Notes: generated from the letters alone by a model not told the origin. 64,000 bases of DNA from Pandoraea fibrosis (GCF_000807775.2 NZ_CP047385.1:5528066-5592065), one strand, 5' to 3'. Shown: positions 1-8,721, numbered from the stretch's first letter. Translations and numbers: made by a program.

Positions 1-580
1 CGCCATTGGCCTTGACCACATCGGCCGTGGCCTTCTCCAGCGCGTGACCGAAGGCATAGTCGGCCGTCAGGAAGAACCACGACTTGCCGCCCGCCTTGAC
101 GACGGCCGAGCCCGTGCCGCGCGCCAGCGCGACGGTGTCATACGCGTAGTGCACGCCATACGGCTGGCACTGATCGTTGGTCAGGGCGTCCGAGCCGGCG
201 CCAACGTTGATGTAGACCTTCTTCTTCTCGGCGGAGACCTTGTTCATCGCCAGACCGGTACCCGAGTTGGTACCGCCGATGAGCATGTCGACACCGCCAC
301 GATCGAACCATTCGCGCGCCTTCGACGCGGCGACGTCCGCCTTGTTCTGGTGATCGGCGGTGACCAGTTCGACCGGCTTGCCGAGGACCTTGCCGCCGAA
401 GTCGGCGATGGCCATCTTGATGGCTTCCGCCCCCCCTTGCCCGTCGATGTCGGTGTACAGGCCCGACATATCGGTAATGAAACCGATCTTCACCGAATTG
501 CCATCGGCATGGGCCTGCGAGGCCATTGCCGCAAAACCGAACGCAGCCGCAACGGCCAACGCTTTCATCCGCATCGTCAT
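1..580 (-). CDS. Branched-chain amino-acid ABC transporter substrate-binding protein (partial)
   Basis: Periplasmic binding protein of the Leu/Ile/Val (LivJ/LivK-like) family that would deliver its ligand to the permease served by the adjacent LivG and LivF. The minus-strand frame opens with MTMRMKALAVAAAFGFAAMA and an Ala-rich Sec signal peptide ending at QAHA. Mature sequence follows with IGFITDMSGLYTDIDGQGG, typical of Peripla_BP_6 proteins. The start ATG at 580 has GGAG about 6 bases upstream. The frame is open to base 1, so about 193 residues are visible and the C-terminal half lies outside the window. It is encoded after livF on the same strand, 70 bp downstream, consistent with one operon. 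The exact substrate (amino acid, amide or aromatic acid) cannot be told from this part. Confidence 0.88.
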   Translation of the reverse strand, partial: MTMRMKALAVAAAFGFAAMASQAHADGNSVKIGFITDMSGLYTDIDGQGGAEAIKMAIADFGGKVLGKPVELVTADHQNKADVAASKAREWFDRGGVDMLIGGTNSGTGLAMNKVSAEKKKVYINVGAGSDALTNDQCQPYGVHYAYDTVALARGTGSAVVKAGGKSWFFLTADYAFGHALEKATADVVKANG

Positions 581-650
581 CTTCGTCTCCTTCGTGGATT
601 GGATCGCCTGGGTCCATCGCCCGGAACATCGACGCTCCGGGTAGCTCACC

Positions 651-1442
651 TCATACGCCTAACAACTCGTGCAGCACCGGCATCTTCGTCTCCAGCTCCT
701 GAGCGCCAAAGCGCTCCACGATCTTGCCGTGCTCCATCACATAGAAGCGATCGGCCAGCGGAGCCGCAAAACGGAAATTCTGTTCCACCATCACGATGGT
801 GTAGCCCCTCGCCTTGAGCGTGGTGATCATGCGCGCCAATGTCTGCACGATCACCGGTGCAAGACCTTCGGAGATCTCGTCGAGCAGCAACAGGTTGGCG
901 CCCGTGCGCAGAATGCGCGCCACGGCCAGCATTTGCTGCTCGCCACCCGACAGACGCGTGCCCTGACTGTGGCGCCGCTCCTTCAGGTTGGGGAACATGT
1001 CGTAGATCTCGTCGAGCGACATGCCGCGCCCACCGTCGTCGCGACGATTGCCGCTCATGCCGATATATGGCGGCAGCAGCAGGTTTTCCTCACATGACAG
1101 GCTCGCGAAAATACCGCGCTCTTCGGGGCAATAGCCCACGCCGTGATGCGCGACCTTGTACGTCGGCAAGTGAATGGTTTCTTCGCCGCCGATGCGGATC
1201 GACCCCTGACGCTGTCCGGTCAGGCCCATGATGGCGCGCAGTGTCGTGGTGCGTCCGGCGCCATTGCGCCCGAGCAGCGTGACGACTTCGCCACGCCCCA
1301 CCGTCAGGTCCACGCCGTGCAGGATGTGCGATTCGCCGTACCAGGCCTGAAGTCCTTCGACTTCGAGTGCCGGGATGTTCGCGTTGCCCTTGCCGTTACC
1401 GTTACCGTTGCCGCCCCCATTCCCGTACATAACCGTCCTCAC
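651..1442 (-). CDS. livF: Branched-chain amino-acid ABC transporter ATP-binding protein LivF
   Basis: Cytoplasmic ATPase subunit of a Liv-type importer. It has the Q-loop region, the ABC signature LSGGEQQ (within GTRLSGGEQQMLAVARIL) and Walker B LLLLDE. The Walker A is unusual: GRNGAGRTTT, with Arg where the nucleotide-binding Lys normally sits. The N-terminus holds a short Gly/Asn-rich run (GNGGGNGNGNGKGN) before the conserved ALEVEGLQAWYGESHILHGV. The GTG at 1442 overlaps the livG stop (GTGA), and an ATG at 1430 is an alternative start. About 263 residues, slightly long for LivF because of the Gly/Asn run. Co-transcribed with livG by overlap. Family assignment is firm; the substrate is inferred. 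Confidence 0.92.
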   Translation of the reverse strand: MRTVMYGNGGGNGNGNGKGNANIPALEVEGLQAWYGESHILHGVDLTVGRGEVVTLLGRNGAGRTTTLRAIMGLTGQRQGSIRIGGEETIHLPTYKVAHHGVGYCPEERGIFASLSCEENLLLPPYIGMSGNRRDDGGRGMSLDEIYDMFPNLKERRHSQGTRLSGGEQQMLAVARILRTGANLLLLDEISEGLAPVIVQTLARMITTLKARGYTIVMVEQNFRFAAPLADRFYVMEHGKIVERFGAQELETKMPVLHELLGV

Positions 1443-2218
1443 CCGTGGGCTCCCTGCATTTCACCGTCCGCGGTGCCCATATAGGCTTCCATCACCTGCG
1501 GATTCTTCGAGACTTCGTGATATGGCCCCTCGGCGAGCACCTCGCCGCGCTGAAGCACAGTGATGGTGTCGGAGATGCCCGCGATCACGTTCATGTTGTG
1601 CTCGACCATCAGGATCGTGCGGCCTGCCGACACCTTCTTGATGAGGGCTGTCACGCGATCGACGTCTTCGTGGCCCATGCCTTGCGTGGGTTCGTCGAGC
1701 AGCATTAGTTCGGGCTCCATAGCAAGCGTGGTTGCGATTTCGAGCGCGCGCTTGCGGCCGTATGGCAGCTCCACGGTCAGCGTATGGGCGAATTCGGTGA
1801 GACCGACCTCGGCGAGCAATGCCATCGCGCGTTCGTCGAGCTTGCGCAACGTGCGGCTGCTGCTCCAGAAGTGGAACGCGGTGCCCAGGTTGCGCTGCAG
1901 ACCGATGCGCACGTTCTCGAGCACGGTGAGGTGCGGGAACACGGCCGAGATCTGAAACGAACGGATGATGCCGCGTCGTGCAATTTGCGCAGGCGCTTCG
2001 CGGGTGATGTCGTCACCGTTGAAGGTAATCGTTCCCGCGCTGGGGACCAGGAACTTGGTGAGCAGGTTGAAGCAAGTGGTCTTGCCTGCGCCATTCGGTC
2101 CGATGAGTGCATGAATGGTGCCGCGCGCAACGCGCAGGTCGACCCCGTTCACGGCGGTGAAGCCACGAAACTCTTTCGTGAGTCCGCGGGTTTCGAGAAT
2201 GTAATCGTTGTTCGCCAT
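1439..2218 (-). CDS. livG: Branched-chain amino-acid ABC transporter ATP-binding protein LivG
   Basis: First ATPase subunit of the Liv-type importer, 259 residues. It begins MANNDYILETRGLTKEFRG and has Walker A GPNGAGKTTC and Walker B LMLLDEP. Its signature region is ELPYGRKRALEIA, the degenerate signature usual for LivG. The start at 2218 is chosen because AGGAG lies 4 to 8 bases upstream and the conserved domain starts immediately; the open frame continues 53 codons further up without family-like sequence. It overlaps livF by four bases. The permease genes livH and livM are not in the window, so either they lie to the left beyond the binding protein or this is a split locus. Confidence 0.93.
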   Translation of the reverse strand: MANNDYILETRGLTKEFRGFTAVNGVDLRVARGTIHALIGPNGAGKTTCFNLLTKFLVPSAGTITFNGDDITREAPAQIARRGIIRSFQISAVFPHLTVLENVRIGLQRNLGTAFHFWSSSRTLRKLDERAMALLAEVGLTEFAHTLTVELPYGRKRALEIATTLAMEPELMLLDEPTQGMGHEDVDRVTALIKKVSAGRTILMVEHNMNVIAGISDTITVLQRGEVLAEGPYHEVSKNPQVMEAYMGTADGEMQGAHG

Positions 2219-2820
2219 GTCTCCTGCCACATTCCTGGTTGGCGGTGCGAGGCAGGTATGCGCCACGGCACCATCGTCTGTGACAACCGCAAGGCAGGCA
2301 GATGACGCTCTGGTTTGCGTCGTCGGCGAGATGCCCCGCGTCCCGCACGTGGCGCCGAATTCTTGGTTCGGTCGCACATAGGGAATCGTTATTGTGTGTG
2401 GTTTGCTGCAACGCGATCATTGGGATTTGCACTTAGCTTCGCAGCCCCGGAAACACGCATGCTCACACGTGTTTCAGAACGTTCGGTCACATGCTTCATA
2501 GATGCCCGCAGCCCTTATGGCACAAGGCTTTTGCGGCACACGCAAATGCGCGGTCGATAGCTTTTTGCGATGAGCTTTCGTCGTTCGCGCAACCGACATT
2601 AGGTATTACTACGTAAGTTTTTGGCGACTTGTCCGGAATTCCGGAAGTCGCCATCGGCATTCCCGTTCGCTTTTTGACTTCGTCTTTTCGGTGCCGGGCC
2701 CAAATGCGGCAAGAAATCAGAAATTCTCCAAAGTCCTTTCCCCCATTCTCGTGCCACGATTTTTCAACCGCCATCGGCATGACAAGGTTGGCGTTCGGCT
2801 AACGATCCAGGGAGAGAAAA
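2219..2820. other. Intergenic region between livG and the PhyH operon
   Basis: About 600 bases without a convincing gene. Base composition drops in GC compared with the flanks, marking the left edge of the lower-GC island. It contains the dyad at 2623-2652 and a 12-base direct repeat, CGCCATCGGCAT, at about 2650 and again at about 2770. GGGAGAG just before 2821 serves as the ribosome binding site of the next gene. I could not assign a convincing -35/-10 pair. Confidence 0.5.
2623..2652. repeat. Imperfect 30-base dyad upstream of the PhyH operon
   Basis: The arms are GGCGACT and AGTCGCC, enclosing an inner palindrome TCCGGAATTCCGGA; a two-base bulge breaks perfect symmetry. No T-run follows on either strand, so it is more like an operator or a protected hairpin than a terminator. 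It lies about 170 bp upstream of the dioxygenase start. Function is inferred from position only. Confidence 0.45.
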
Positions 2821-3597
2821 ATGAGCCAGGAATTCGTTTACCAGTTCGATATCAATGGCTATATCGTTATTCCCGCAGCGATACCTCAACCTCATCTTCA
2901 ACGCCTGCAAAAATACTGGTGCAAGAACCTTATCGGGCACCCACTACACGACGTAAATTTCGACTGGGGCGACGATTGGCGCGGCCTTATCGATATTGAA
3001 TCCGTCTATTCGTTCCTGGATATCGTCTACAGATCGAAATTTCGACTGGACCATATGTTTTGTGCCGATGAGCGCTTCGTCAGCAGCGGCGGCCAACTGC
3101 ACCATCAGGCAGACATGTTCGACGAAGGCATCTATTACTGGGTGCGAAATCGACGCATTCACAGCGGCCTTGTCGCGGTTCAATACGCAATCTCGGACAT
3201 CGGGGCAACGACGAACCACTTCTGCTGCATTCCCGGGTCACATCGGGCCAACTTCCCGGTTCCGGACCGGTACCGAAACCTCTCGGAAAACCTGTTGCTA
3301 CGCCACGTCTATCTCCAAGCCGGGGACGCCGTGGTCTTCTCTGAAGCACTCGTTCACGGAACCTTCAGAGTCGCAAACTCAGGCCCGAGGCGAAGCGTGT
3401 TCGCTAGGTACATGAACAATCACTCCTACTTTAGAAGACCTCCTGCACATCGCGATATCGCCTCCCTCCCCCCCACGCCAAACCATTCCGCATCATCTGA
3501 AGCACAAATCTTCTCAACCAGCGATTTGACGCCCAGGCAGCGGCAACTGGTCGTTGAACCTGCCTACGCGCGGGGCCACGCACCCGTAAGGAGCTAA
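2821..3597 (+). CDS. Phytanoyl-CoA dioxygenase (PhyH)-like protein
   Basis: 258 residues, of the PhyH branch of Fe(II)/2-oxoglutarate oxygenases. Recognisable family features are RNRRIHSGLVAVQYAISD (109-126), the strongly PhyH-like FCCIPGSHRANFPVP (134-148), a distal His in EALVHGT (H179) and a candidate 2-oxoglutarate-binding Arg in GPRRSVFARY (R190/R191). The proximal metal motif is odd: the region reads LHHQADMF (93-100), and neither His is followed two residues later by Asp or Glu. The start ATG has GGGAGAG nearby. It is the first gene of a tight three-gene operon, six bases before the NUDIX-methyltransferase gene. Substrate unknown; hydroxylation, halogenation-like chemistry or loss of activity are all possible. 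Confidence 0.75.
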   Translation: MSQEFVYQFDINGYIVIPAAIPQPHLQRLQKYWCKNLIGHPLHDVNFDWGDDWRGLIDIESVYSFLDIVYRSKFRLDHMFCADERFVSSGGQLHHQADMFDEGIYYWVRNRRIHSGLVAVQYAISDIGATTNHFCCIPGSHRANFPVPDRYRNLSENLLLRHVYLQAGDAVVFSEALVHGTFRVANSGPRRSVFARYMNNHSYFRRPPAHRDIASLPPTPNHSASSEAQIFSTSDLTPRQRQLVVEPAYARGHAPVRS

Positions 3598-3603
3598 ACG
3601 AAT

Positions 3604-4818
3604 ATGGATCCAGTCAGCGTTAAAGCTGTCGTTCGGGGGCCTCAAGGAATCCTCTTCCTCAAAAATCCACGCAACGAACTTGAGTTGCCAGGAGGCAGAC
3701 CCGACCATGGAGAAACGCTTGAATCCGCCTTGACTCGGGAAATGGAGGAAGAATGCGGCCTCAGCATCACCTCGGCGACTTACATGGGAAGTCAATCCTG
3801 CGAAATCGTACCTGGGAGGAGCGTTCTGCTCGTTTTCTTTTACTGCACGCTCCCTGAAGGTCGCCTCGTACTGAGCGACGAGCATACCGCCTACGAATGG
3901 GTCGATCTCGATGCCGAGCCGCCCCACAACATGCCGAGCGTCTATTGGGAATTCTGCACTCAGCTGAGAAGTGGCCACAATGCGTCGGAATACGCTGGCG
4001 CGGCACGGCCCGAATACCCCCTGCACACCGGAGAAGCAGACAGGCAACGGCTTATGGTCACTGCGCAGGTGTACAACGCCGCCACGACCGAGTTCCTACG
4101 AAAGTTCTTGCCGAAAACCGGCCGCATCCTTGAGGTCGGCTGCGGCCACGGACAAATCGCTCAATGGCTTGCCTCCAACGTCCCCGACGCCACTGTCATC
4201 GGTCTCGACAACGATGCTGACCAAATCTCCCTCGCCAGATCGGCCGCTACAGCACACGGAATCACCAATCTTTCCTTTCGAGTCGGCGATCTGAATGATC
4301 TGGCAAGTCTCTCTCAATTCGAAAAAAAATTCGAACTCATAACCTGCCGGTTTACCCTCCTGCATATCGGGCAACGCCGCCCCGTTATAGAAGCACTACT
4401 CGATCTCTTAACGCCGTCCGGCATTTTGGTCGTCGAAGAGCCATCCCTCGGAAGCTTATTCTGCATGCCCCCCGTGGCAGGTTTCGAGCAAGCCAATGCG
4501 GCAATCAGCGCATATGGTGAAAGCAGAGGCGTCGACTACGACTGCATCGAAGATATTTGGTCAATCGTCACGAAGATGAACGTCCAAATCAGGGATGCCA
4601 GATTCAGTCAACCCACCGTCTGGAAAAAGGAGCACAAGGCGCTCGTCAAACTGTCATTTCAGCAGTTTTCGCCACAGCTCATTGCGCATGGAATACTCGA
4701 AAAGAATCAGGCGAGCCGTATCGAGCAGTCACTTGATAACGAGTACATGGACGACCTTGTGATTTCCGGAGGATTGCGAACGTTGCAGGTTGCCCTGTCG
4801 GTCAAGGGGCGGCGGTGA
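3604..4818 (+). CDS. NUDIX hydrolase-SAM methyltransferase fusion protein
   Basis: 404 residues with two domains. The N-terminal NUDIX domain (about 1-125) has a complete NUDIX box at 31-53 (GRPDHGE, then REMEEECGL), so it should hydrolyse a nucleoside-diphosphate-linked substrate using Mg2+. The C-terminal domain (about 145-400) is a class I SAM-dependent methyltransferase with motif I ILEVGCGHG (175-183), an acidic residue after VIGLD and a later ILVVEEP strand. The fusion suggests that one small molecule or nucleotide derivative is processed by both activities. It starts six bases after the dioxygenase stop, and its stop shares one base with the next ATG, so all three genes are probably co-translated. 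The substrate is not identifiable. Confidence 0.8.
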   Translation: MDPVSVKAVVRGPQGILFLKNPRNELELPGGRPDHGETLESALTREMEEECGLSITSATYMGSQSCEIVPGRSVLLVFFYCTLPEGRLVLSDEHTAYEWVDLDAEPPHNMPSVYWEFCTQLRSGHNASEYAGAARPEYPLHTGEADRQRLMVTAQVYNAATTEFLRKFLPKTGRILEVGCGHGQIAQWLASNVPDATVIGLDNDADQISLARSAATAHGITNLSFRVGDLNDLASLSQFEKKFELITCRFTLLHIGQRRPVIEALLDLLTPSGILVVEEPSLGSLFCMPPVAGFEQANAAISAYGESRGVDYDCIEDIWSIVTKMNVQIRDARFSQPTVWKKEHKALVKLSFQQFSPQLIAHGILEKNQASRIEQSLDNEYMDDLVISGGLRTLQVALSVKGRR

Positions 4819-5657
4819 TGAGATTCAATGTCGAGTCGATTTCGCAAGGCATTTATCAGGATATTCCGTGTGAAGACGTCGTCGGATACCTTCAGCGTGA
4901 GCGCTCAATTCTTGCATGGGCCATTGACGGCGCATCCACGCTCACCGAATCGCCATTCGCGACTTTCGATGGCATCTCAGATGCGGGATGGTTTGCACGA
5001 AGACTGGCCGACTTGCTGCGACAGCTCGATACCGCCGCCTTCTGCAAATCGACACTGCGTGATGGCCTGAATATGCTTCGACAAGCGTATTGTGCCGCGT
5101 CGAAACGCATCCCGCCCCTGGAAGAATGGCCGGTGGCAGCAGCCACCATCGTCGAAATAGATTGCAGCGTTGGCACAACGTTGACGCTCTCCATCTATCG
5201 TTATGCGGACTGCTTTGACCTGATTCATCAGGGGGCGCTCCCCCCTTCAAACCGAGACAAACCATCGGCGCCACAATGTCCGTCCTATGACCCATGGAAG
5301 CCCTGCTCAGGTTTCCGAGGACAACCCCTCGAGCAATTACGACAACGAAGGCGCCAACAGCAGCGAAACGAATTGAGTACCGCACTCACGTTAAACCCGA
5401 TAAGTGCCCTGAACGCCACGGAAGCACATCTGACAATCGGCACGCCTGCTCACATTCTCCTTGGCACCGATGGCCTCGCACGTGTATGGGAAACATACCA
5501 TCTGATGCCCCGGGAGCAAGCCATACCATTGATCGCAAGAACCGGGTTATCCACACTGCTCAAGATCCTGAGAGATCACGAGGCAACGATCCCTGCCGGC
5601 CAGACGAGCGACAAAAGAAGAGACGACGCTAGCGGCATCTCCATCTCTCTTCTTTAG
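4818..5657 (+). CDS. PP2C-like protein phosphatase domain protein
   Basis: 279 residues from ATG 4818, which overlaps the upstream stop as TGATG; a GTG at 4815 is also possible. PP2C-type features are WAIDGAS (34-40, metal-binding Asp-Gly), LLGTDGLARV near the C-terminal third and a late RRDDASG with the usual metal-binding Asp pair. The middle section is poorly conserved and charged. Predicted to be a cytoplasmic Mn/Mg-dependent phosphatase, on a protein or on a small phosphorylated molecule made by the neighbours. Lower GC than the flanking housekeeping genes suggests the three-gene unit was acquired together. Confidence 0.7.
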   Translation: MRFNVESISQGIYQDIPCEDVVGYLQRERSILAWAIDGASTLTESPFATFDGISDAGWFARRLADLLRQLDTAAFCKSTLRDGLNMLRQAYCAASKRIPPLEEWPVAAATIVEIDCSVGTTLTLSIYRYADCFDLIHQGALPPSNRDKPSAPQCPSYDPWKPCSGFRGQPLEQLRQRRRQQQRNELSTALTLNPISALNATEAHLTIGTPAHILLGTDGLARVWETYHLMPREQAIPLIARTGLSTLLKILRDHEATIPAGQTSDKRRDDASGISISLL

Positions 5658-5701
5658 AAACCAGCGTCGCCGTCGTCGAGCAACCTACCCTCGCACCTTC
5701 A

Positions 5702-7336
5702 TCACCGCCTGGCTTTGCGTGCCGCACGAATCATGTCGCTCGCGCGCTCGGCAATCATGATCGTCGGCGAGTTCGTGTTGCCCGAGGTGATCACCGGCAT
5801 GACGGACGCATCGACCACTCGCAGGTTCTGCACACCACGCACGCGCAACTGCGCGTCGACAACAGCATCGGGATCGTCGGCGCGACCCATGCGGCAGGTG
5901 CCGACCGGATGGAAGATCGTCGTGCCAATCTCGCCCGCCGCCCGCATCAGGTCTTCATCGCTCTGAAACGCGGGGCCCGGCAGATATTCACGCGGCTCGT
6001 AACGCGCAAATGCGGGTGCGCCCACGATACGACGCGTCAACTTGATGGCATCCGCCGCCACGCGCAAGTCCGCTTGCGTCGACAGATAGTGCGGTGCGAT
6101 GTTCGGCGCAACGCGTGCATCCGGCGATGTCAGATGCACATTGCCGCGCGACGTCGGTCGCAGATTGCACACCGACGCCGTGAACGCATTGAATTTGTGC
6201 AACGGCTCGCCGAAGCGATCGAGCGATAACGGCTGTACGTGATATTCGAGATCGGGACGCGTCATGTCGTCGCGACTGCGGGCGAACGCTCCCAATTGCG
6301 AGGGCGCCATGCTCATCGGCCCGCGCTGCGCGAACGCGTATTGCATGCCGATCTTGAGCTTGCCGAGCCAACTGTTGGCCGTGAGATTCAGTGTCGTGAC
6401 GCCGCGCAGTTTGTACACCGTGCGCAATTGCAGATGGTCCTGAAGGTTCTCGCCAACCCCCGGCAGATCGGCGACGACATCGATACCGAAACCCCGCAGA
6501 CGCTCGCCATTGCCGATGCCCGAAACCTCGAGCAAATGCGGCGAATTCACCGCGCCCGCCGCAAGAATCACCTCGGCGAGCGCAAGCGCCGTGAAGTCTT
6601 CGTTGCCGCCACGATAGGCCACGCCAGTGCAACGCGTGCCCTCGAACATCAGGCGGCTCACACTCGCGCCCGTGATCACCGTCAGATTCGGTCGCTGCGA
6701 AGCCGGGCGCAAGAAGCCTTTCGCCGCACTCCAGCGCACACCGCGTCGCTGGTTCACTTCGAAATAGCCAATGCCGAAGTTGTCACCTCGATTGAAGTCG
6801 TCGGTCTTGGGAATGCCGACCTGCTCGGCGGCGTCGGCGAACGAGTCGAGCACTCGCCACGACAGACGCTGTTTCTCGACGCGCCACTCGCCACCGCTTC
6901 CGTGAAACTCGGTGCTGCCCTTGTAGTGATCCTCGCTGCGCTTGAACAGCGGCAGCACGTTGTCCCACCGCCAGCCGTCGTCGCCCGTCGCGTCGGCCCA
7001 CACGTCGTAGTCCTCGCGCTGACCGCGCATATAGATCATGCCGTTGATCGACGAACTCCCGCCCAGCACCCGGCCACGCGGATACGCAAGCGAGCGGCCG
7101 CCGAGCCCCGCCTCCGGCTGCGTGCGATACAACCAGTCCGTGCGCGGATTGCCGATGCAATAGAGATAGCCGACGGGGATGTGAATCCAGTGGTAGTCGT
7201 CCTTGCCGCCCGCTTCGAGCAACAGCACGTTGACGTCGGGGTCCTGCGTGAGCCGATTGGCCAGCACGCATCCGGCCGAGCCGGCCCCCACGATGATGTA
7301 ATCGAAGCTTTCCTGCTTCGCTGCCTGCTTGCTCAT
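5702..7336 (-). CDS. GMC-family FAD oxidoreductase (choline dehydrogenase-like)
   Basis: 544 residues. The N-terminal FAD motif is DYIIVGAGSAGCVLANRL. GMC signature 1 is GRVLGGSSSINGMIYMRG and signature 2 is GAVNSPHLLEVSGIG. The C-terminal end has HPVGTCRMG and the NTNSPTIMIAERA motif with the catalytic His/Asn pair. It oxidises an alcohol to an aldehyde, passing electrons to FAD and then probably to the respiratory chain or oxygen. Start MSKQAAKQ at 7336 is preferred over the ten-codon longer frame because the FAD fold begins soon after and GGGA lies just upstream. It is divergent from a LysR gene, its likely regulator. Choline is only one candidate substrate; no betaine aldehyde dehydrogenase gene is adjacent. 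Confidence 0.87.
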   Translation of the reverse strand: MSKQAAKQESFDYIIVGAGSAGCVLANRLTQDPDVNVLLLEAGGKDDYHWIHIPVGYLYCIGNPRTDWLYRTQPEAGLGGRSLAYPRGRVLGGSSSINGMIYMRGQREDYDVWADATGDDGWRWDNVLPLFKRSEDHYKGSTEFHGSGGEWRVEKQRLSWRVLDSFADAAEQVGIPKTDDFNRGDNFGIGYFEVNQRRGVRWSAAKGFLRPASQRPNLTVITGASVSRLMFEGTRCTGVAYRGGNEDFTALALAEVILAAGAVNSPHLLEVSGIGNGERLRGFGIDVVADLPGVGENLQDHLQLRTVYKLRGVTTLNLTANSWLGKLKIGMQYAFAQRGPMSMAPSQLGAFARSRDDMTRPDLEYHVQPLSLDRFGEPLHKFNAFTASVCNLRPTSRGNVHLTSPDARVAPNIAPHYLSTQADLRVAADAIKLTRRIVGAPAFARYEPREYLPGPAFQSDEDLMRAAGEIGTTIFHPVGTCRMGRADDPDAVVDAQLRVRGVQNLRVVDASVMPVITSGNTNSPTIMIAERASDMIRAARKARR

Positions 7337-7574
7337 TCCCGCATGTCTCCGTCGATGGCGCGGCACTCGCCATGGTGCGGTGCCGGCTCTGGTGCGGCAC
7401 CCGACTGGGGTGGACTGTCGCCCACCGCTCCGGGTTCATTTTGTCCGCGACGCCGCAATATCAGCATCGCTCATGTTGATTCCCCCGACTCACGCCTGCC
7501 CGCTATTTGCCCGGCAGCACGTACCCCGGCAACACCAAGCGTACTGCGGGACACCGAGGCAAGCCAATGAGAAA

Positions 7575-7592
7575 TTATCAAAAGCAATATAA
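7575..7592. promoter_or_regulatory. Candidate LysR operator between the LysR and GMC genes
   Basis: TTAT-N10-ATAA dyad in the 311-bp region between the divergent GMC oxidoreductase and LysR genes. It has the AT-rich T...A symmetry seen in LysR-type sites and lies 56 bp upstream of the LysR ATG. No other strong signal was recognised in the rest of this intergenic region. Confidence 0.35.
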
Positions 7593-7647
7593 GATCGCCT
7601 TATGTTGCCCGGCCACCCATCGGGCAGCGCCTGCTCACGGCCGTCTC

Positions 7648-8523
7648 ATGGAACTTGCCCACCTTCGCGCTTTCGTCGCCATCGCCCACGAAGGCAACCT
7701 CACCCGCGCTGCGCAGCGACTGCACCTGACGCAACCGGCGGTCAGTCTGCAGGTCAGGGCGCTTCAGGAAGCGTTGCGCCTGACGCTCTTCACGCGCACC
7801 GCCCAGGGATTGGCGCTCACGCGTGACGCTCAGGCGCTCTTGCCGCTGGCCGAACGCATGCTCACGGCGCTTGCCGACCTTCAGCAGGCCGCCGGCGCGC
7901 TACGCGACACCGTGCGAGGACGACTGCGCATAGGCACGATACTCGATCCCGAGTTCACCCGGCTGGGGGCGTTTCTCAAGCGCCTCGTCGAGTCCTACCC
8001 GCAGATCGAGACGGCATTGCGCCACGGCATGTCCGGCTCCGTGCTGCAACAGTTGGGACGTGGCGAACTCGACGTCGGCTTCTATCTCGGCCGCCCCGAT
8101 CCGGAACGCTTCCACGCCATAACTCTCACGCCGTTCTCGTATCAGGTGCTGGCGCCCGCCGGCTGGCGGGAGCGGGTGGCCAGACGCGGCTGGCGCGAAC
8201 TCGCCGCGCTGCCCTGGATCTGGACACCGCCCGAGTCGGCCCACCATCGTCTACTCTCGGAATTGTTCGGCGCGCTGGGCGTGTCGCCCATCAAGGTCGC
8301 GGAAGTGGATCAGGAACCGTCGATGCTCGATCTGGTGAAGTCCGGTATCGGGCTGTCGCTCGTGCGCGACTCGATTGCCCTGCGCGAGGCCCGTGCCCAC
8401 GGTCTGGTCATCGCCGACGGCGTGGCGGTGCCGACCGAACTCACGTTCGTCACGCTGGCCGCGCGGCGCGACGAGCCCGCCATCGCGGCGGCCCTGCAAT
8501 TGGTCGCGGCCGTATGGGCCTGA
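7648..8523 (+). CDS. LysR-family transcriptional regulator
   Basis: 291 residues. The N-terminal winged helix-turn-helix is MELAHLRAFVAIAHEGNLTRAAQRLHLTQPAVSLQV, followed by a LysR substrate-binding domain. The start is placed at ATG 7648, where the LysR helix-turn-helix normally begins; the longer frame has 47 unrelated residues. Divergent from the GMC oxidoreductase gene and likely to control it in response to its substrate. The effector cannot be told. Confidence 0.85.
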   Translation: MELAHLRAFVAIAHEGNLTRAAQRLHLTQPAVSLQVRALQEALRLTLFTRTAQGLALTRDAQALLPLAERMLTALADLQQAAGALRDTVRGRLRIGTILDPEFTRLGAFLKRLVESYPQIETALRHGMSGSVLQQLGRGELDVGFYLGRPDPERFHAITLTPFSYQVLAPAGWRERVARRGWRELAALPWIWTPPESAHHRLLSELFGALGVSPIKVAEVDQEPSMLDLVKSGIGLSLVRDSIALREARAHGLVIADGVAVPTELTFVTLAARRDEPAIAAALQLVAAVWA

Positions 8524-8721
8524 GCCACGTGTGCGCTTGCGACTCCCCCGGATCACCATTCCGGCGCATAATCCATGCCTGCTCAGGCCGTCAGTTCACG
8601 ACATTCGAAATGGCCGCTCTCCTCGCAATACATGCCTACGTCATGGCGCGCCCCCGCTGCCCTGCCATGCCGGAACTCGTCTAACGCTCTAGAATTTAAT
8701 ACTCTCTTCGAGGAGTCGATC

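Noticed and set aside
2496..2780. 94-codon minus-strand frame in the livG-PhyH gap
   Set aside because: No ribosome binding site and no recognisable sequence features; contains the repeated CGCCATCGGCAT segments and the dyad, which better explain the region.
2219..5701. Insertion sequence or prophage bringing in the island
   Set aside because: No transposase, integrase or terminal repeats were seen, only lower GC.
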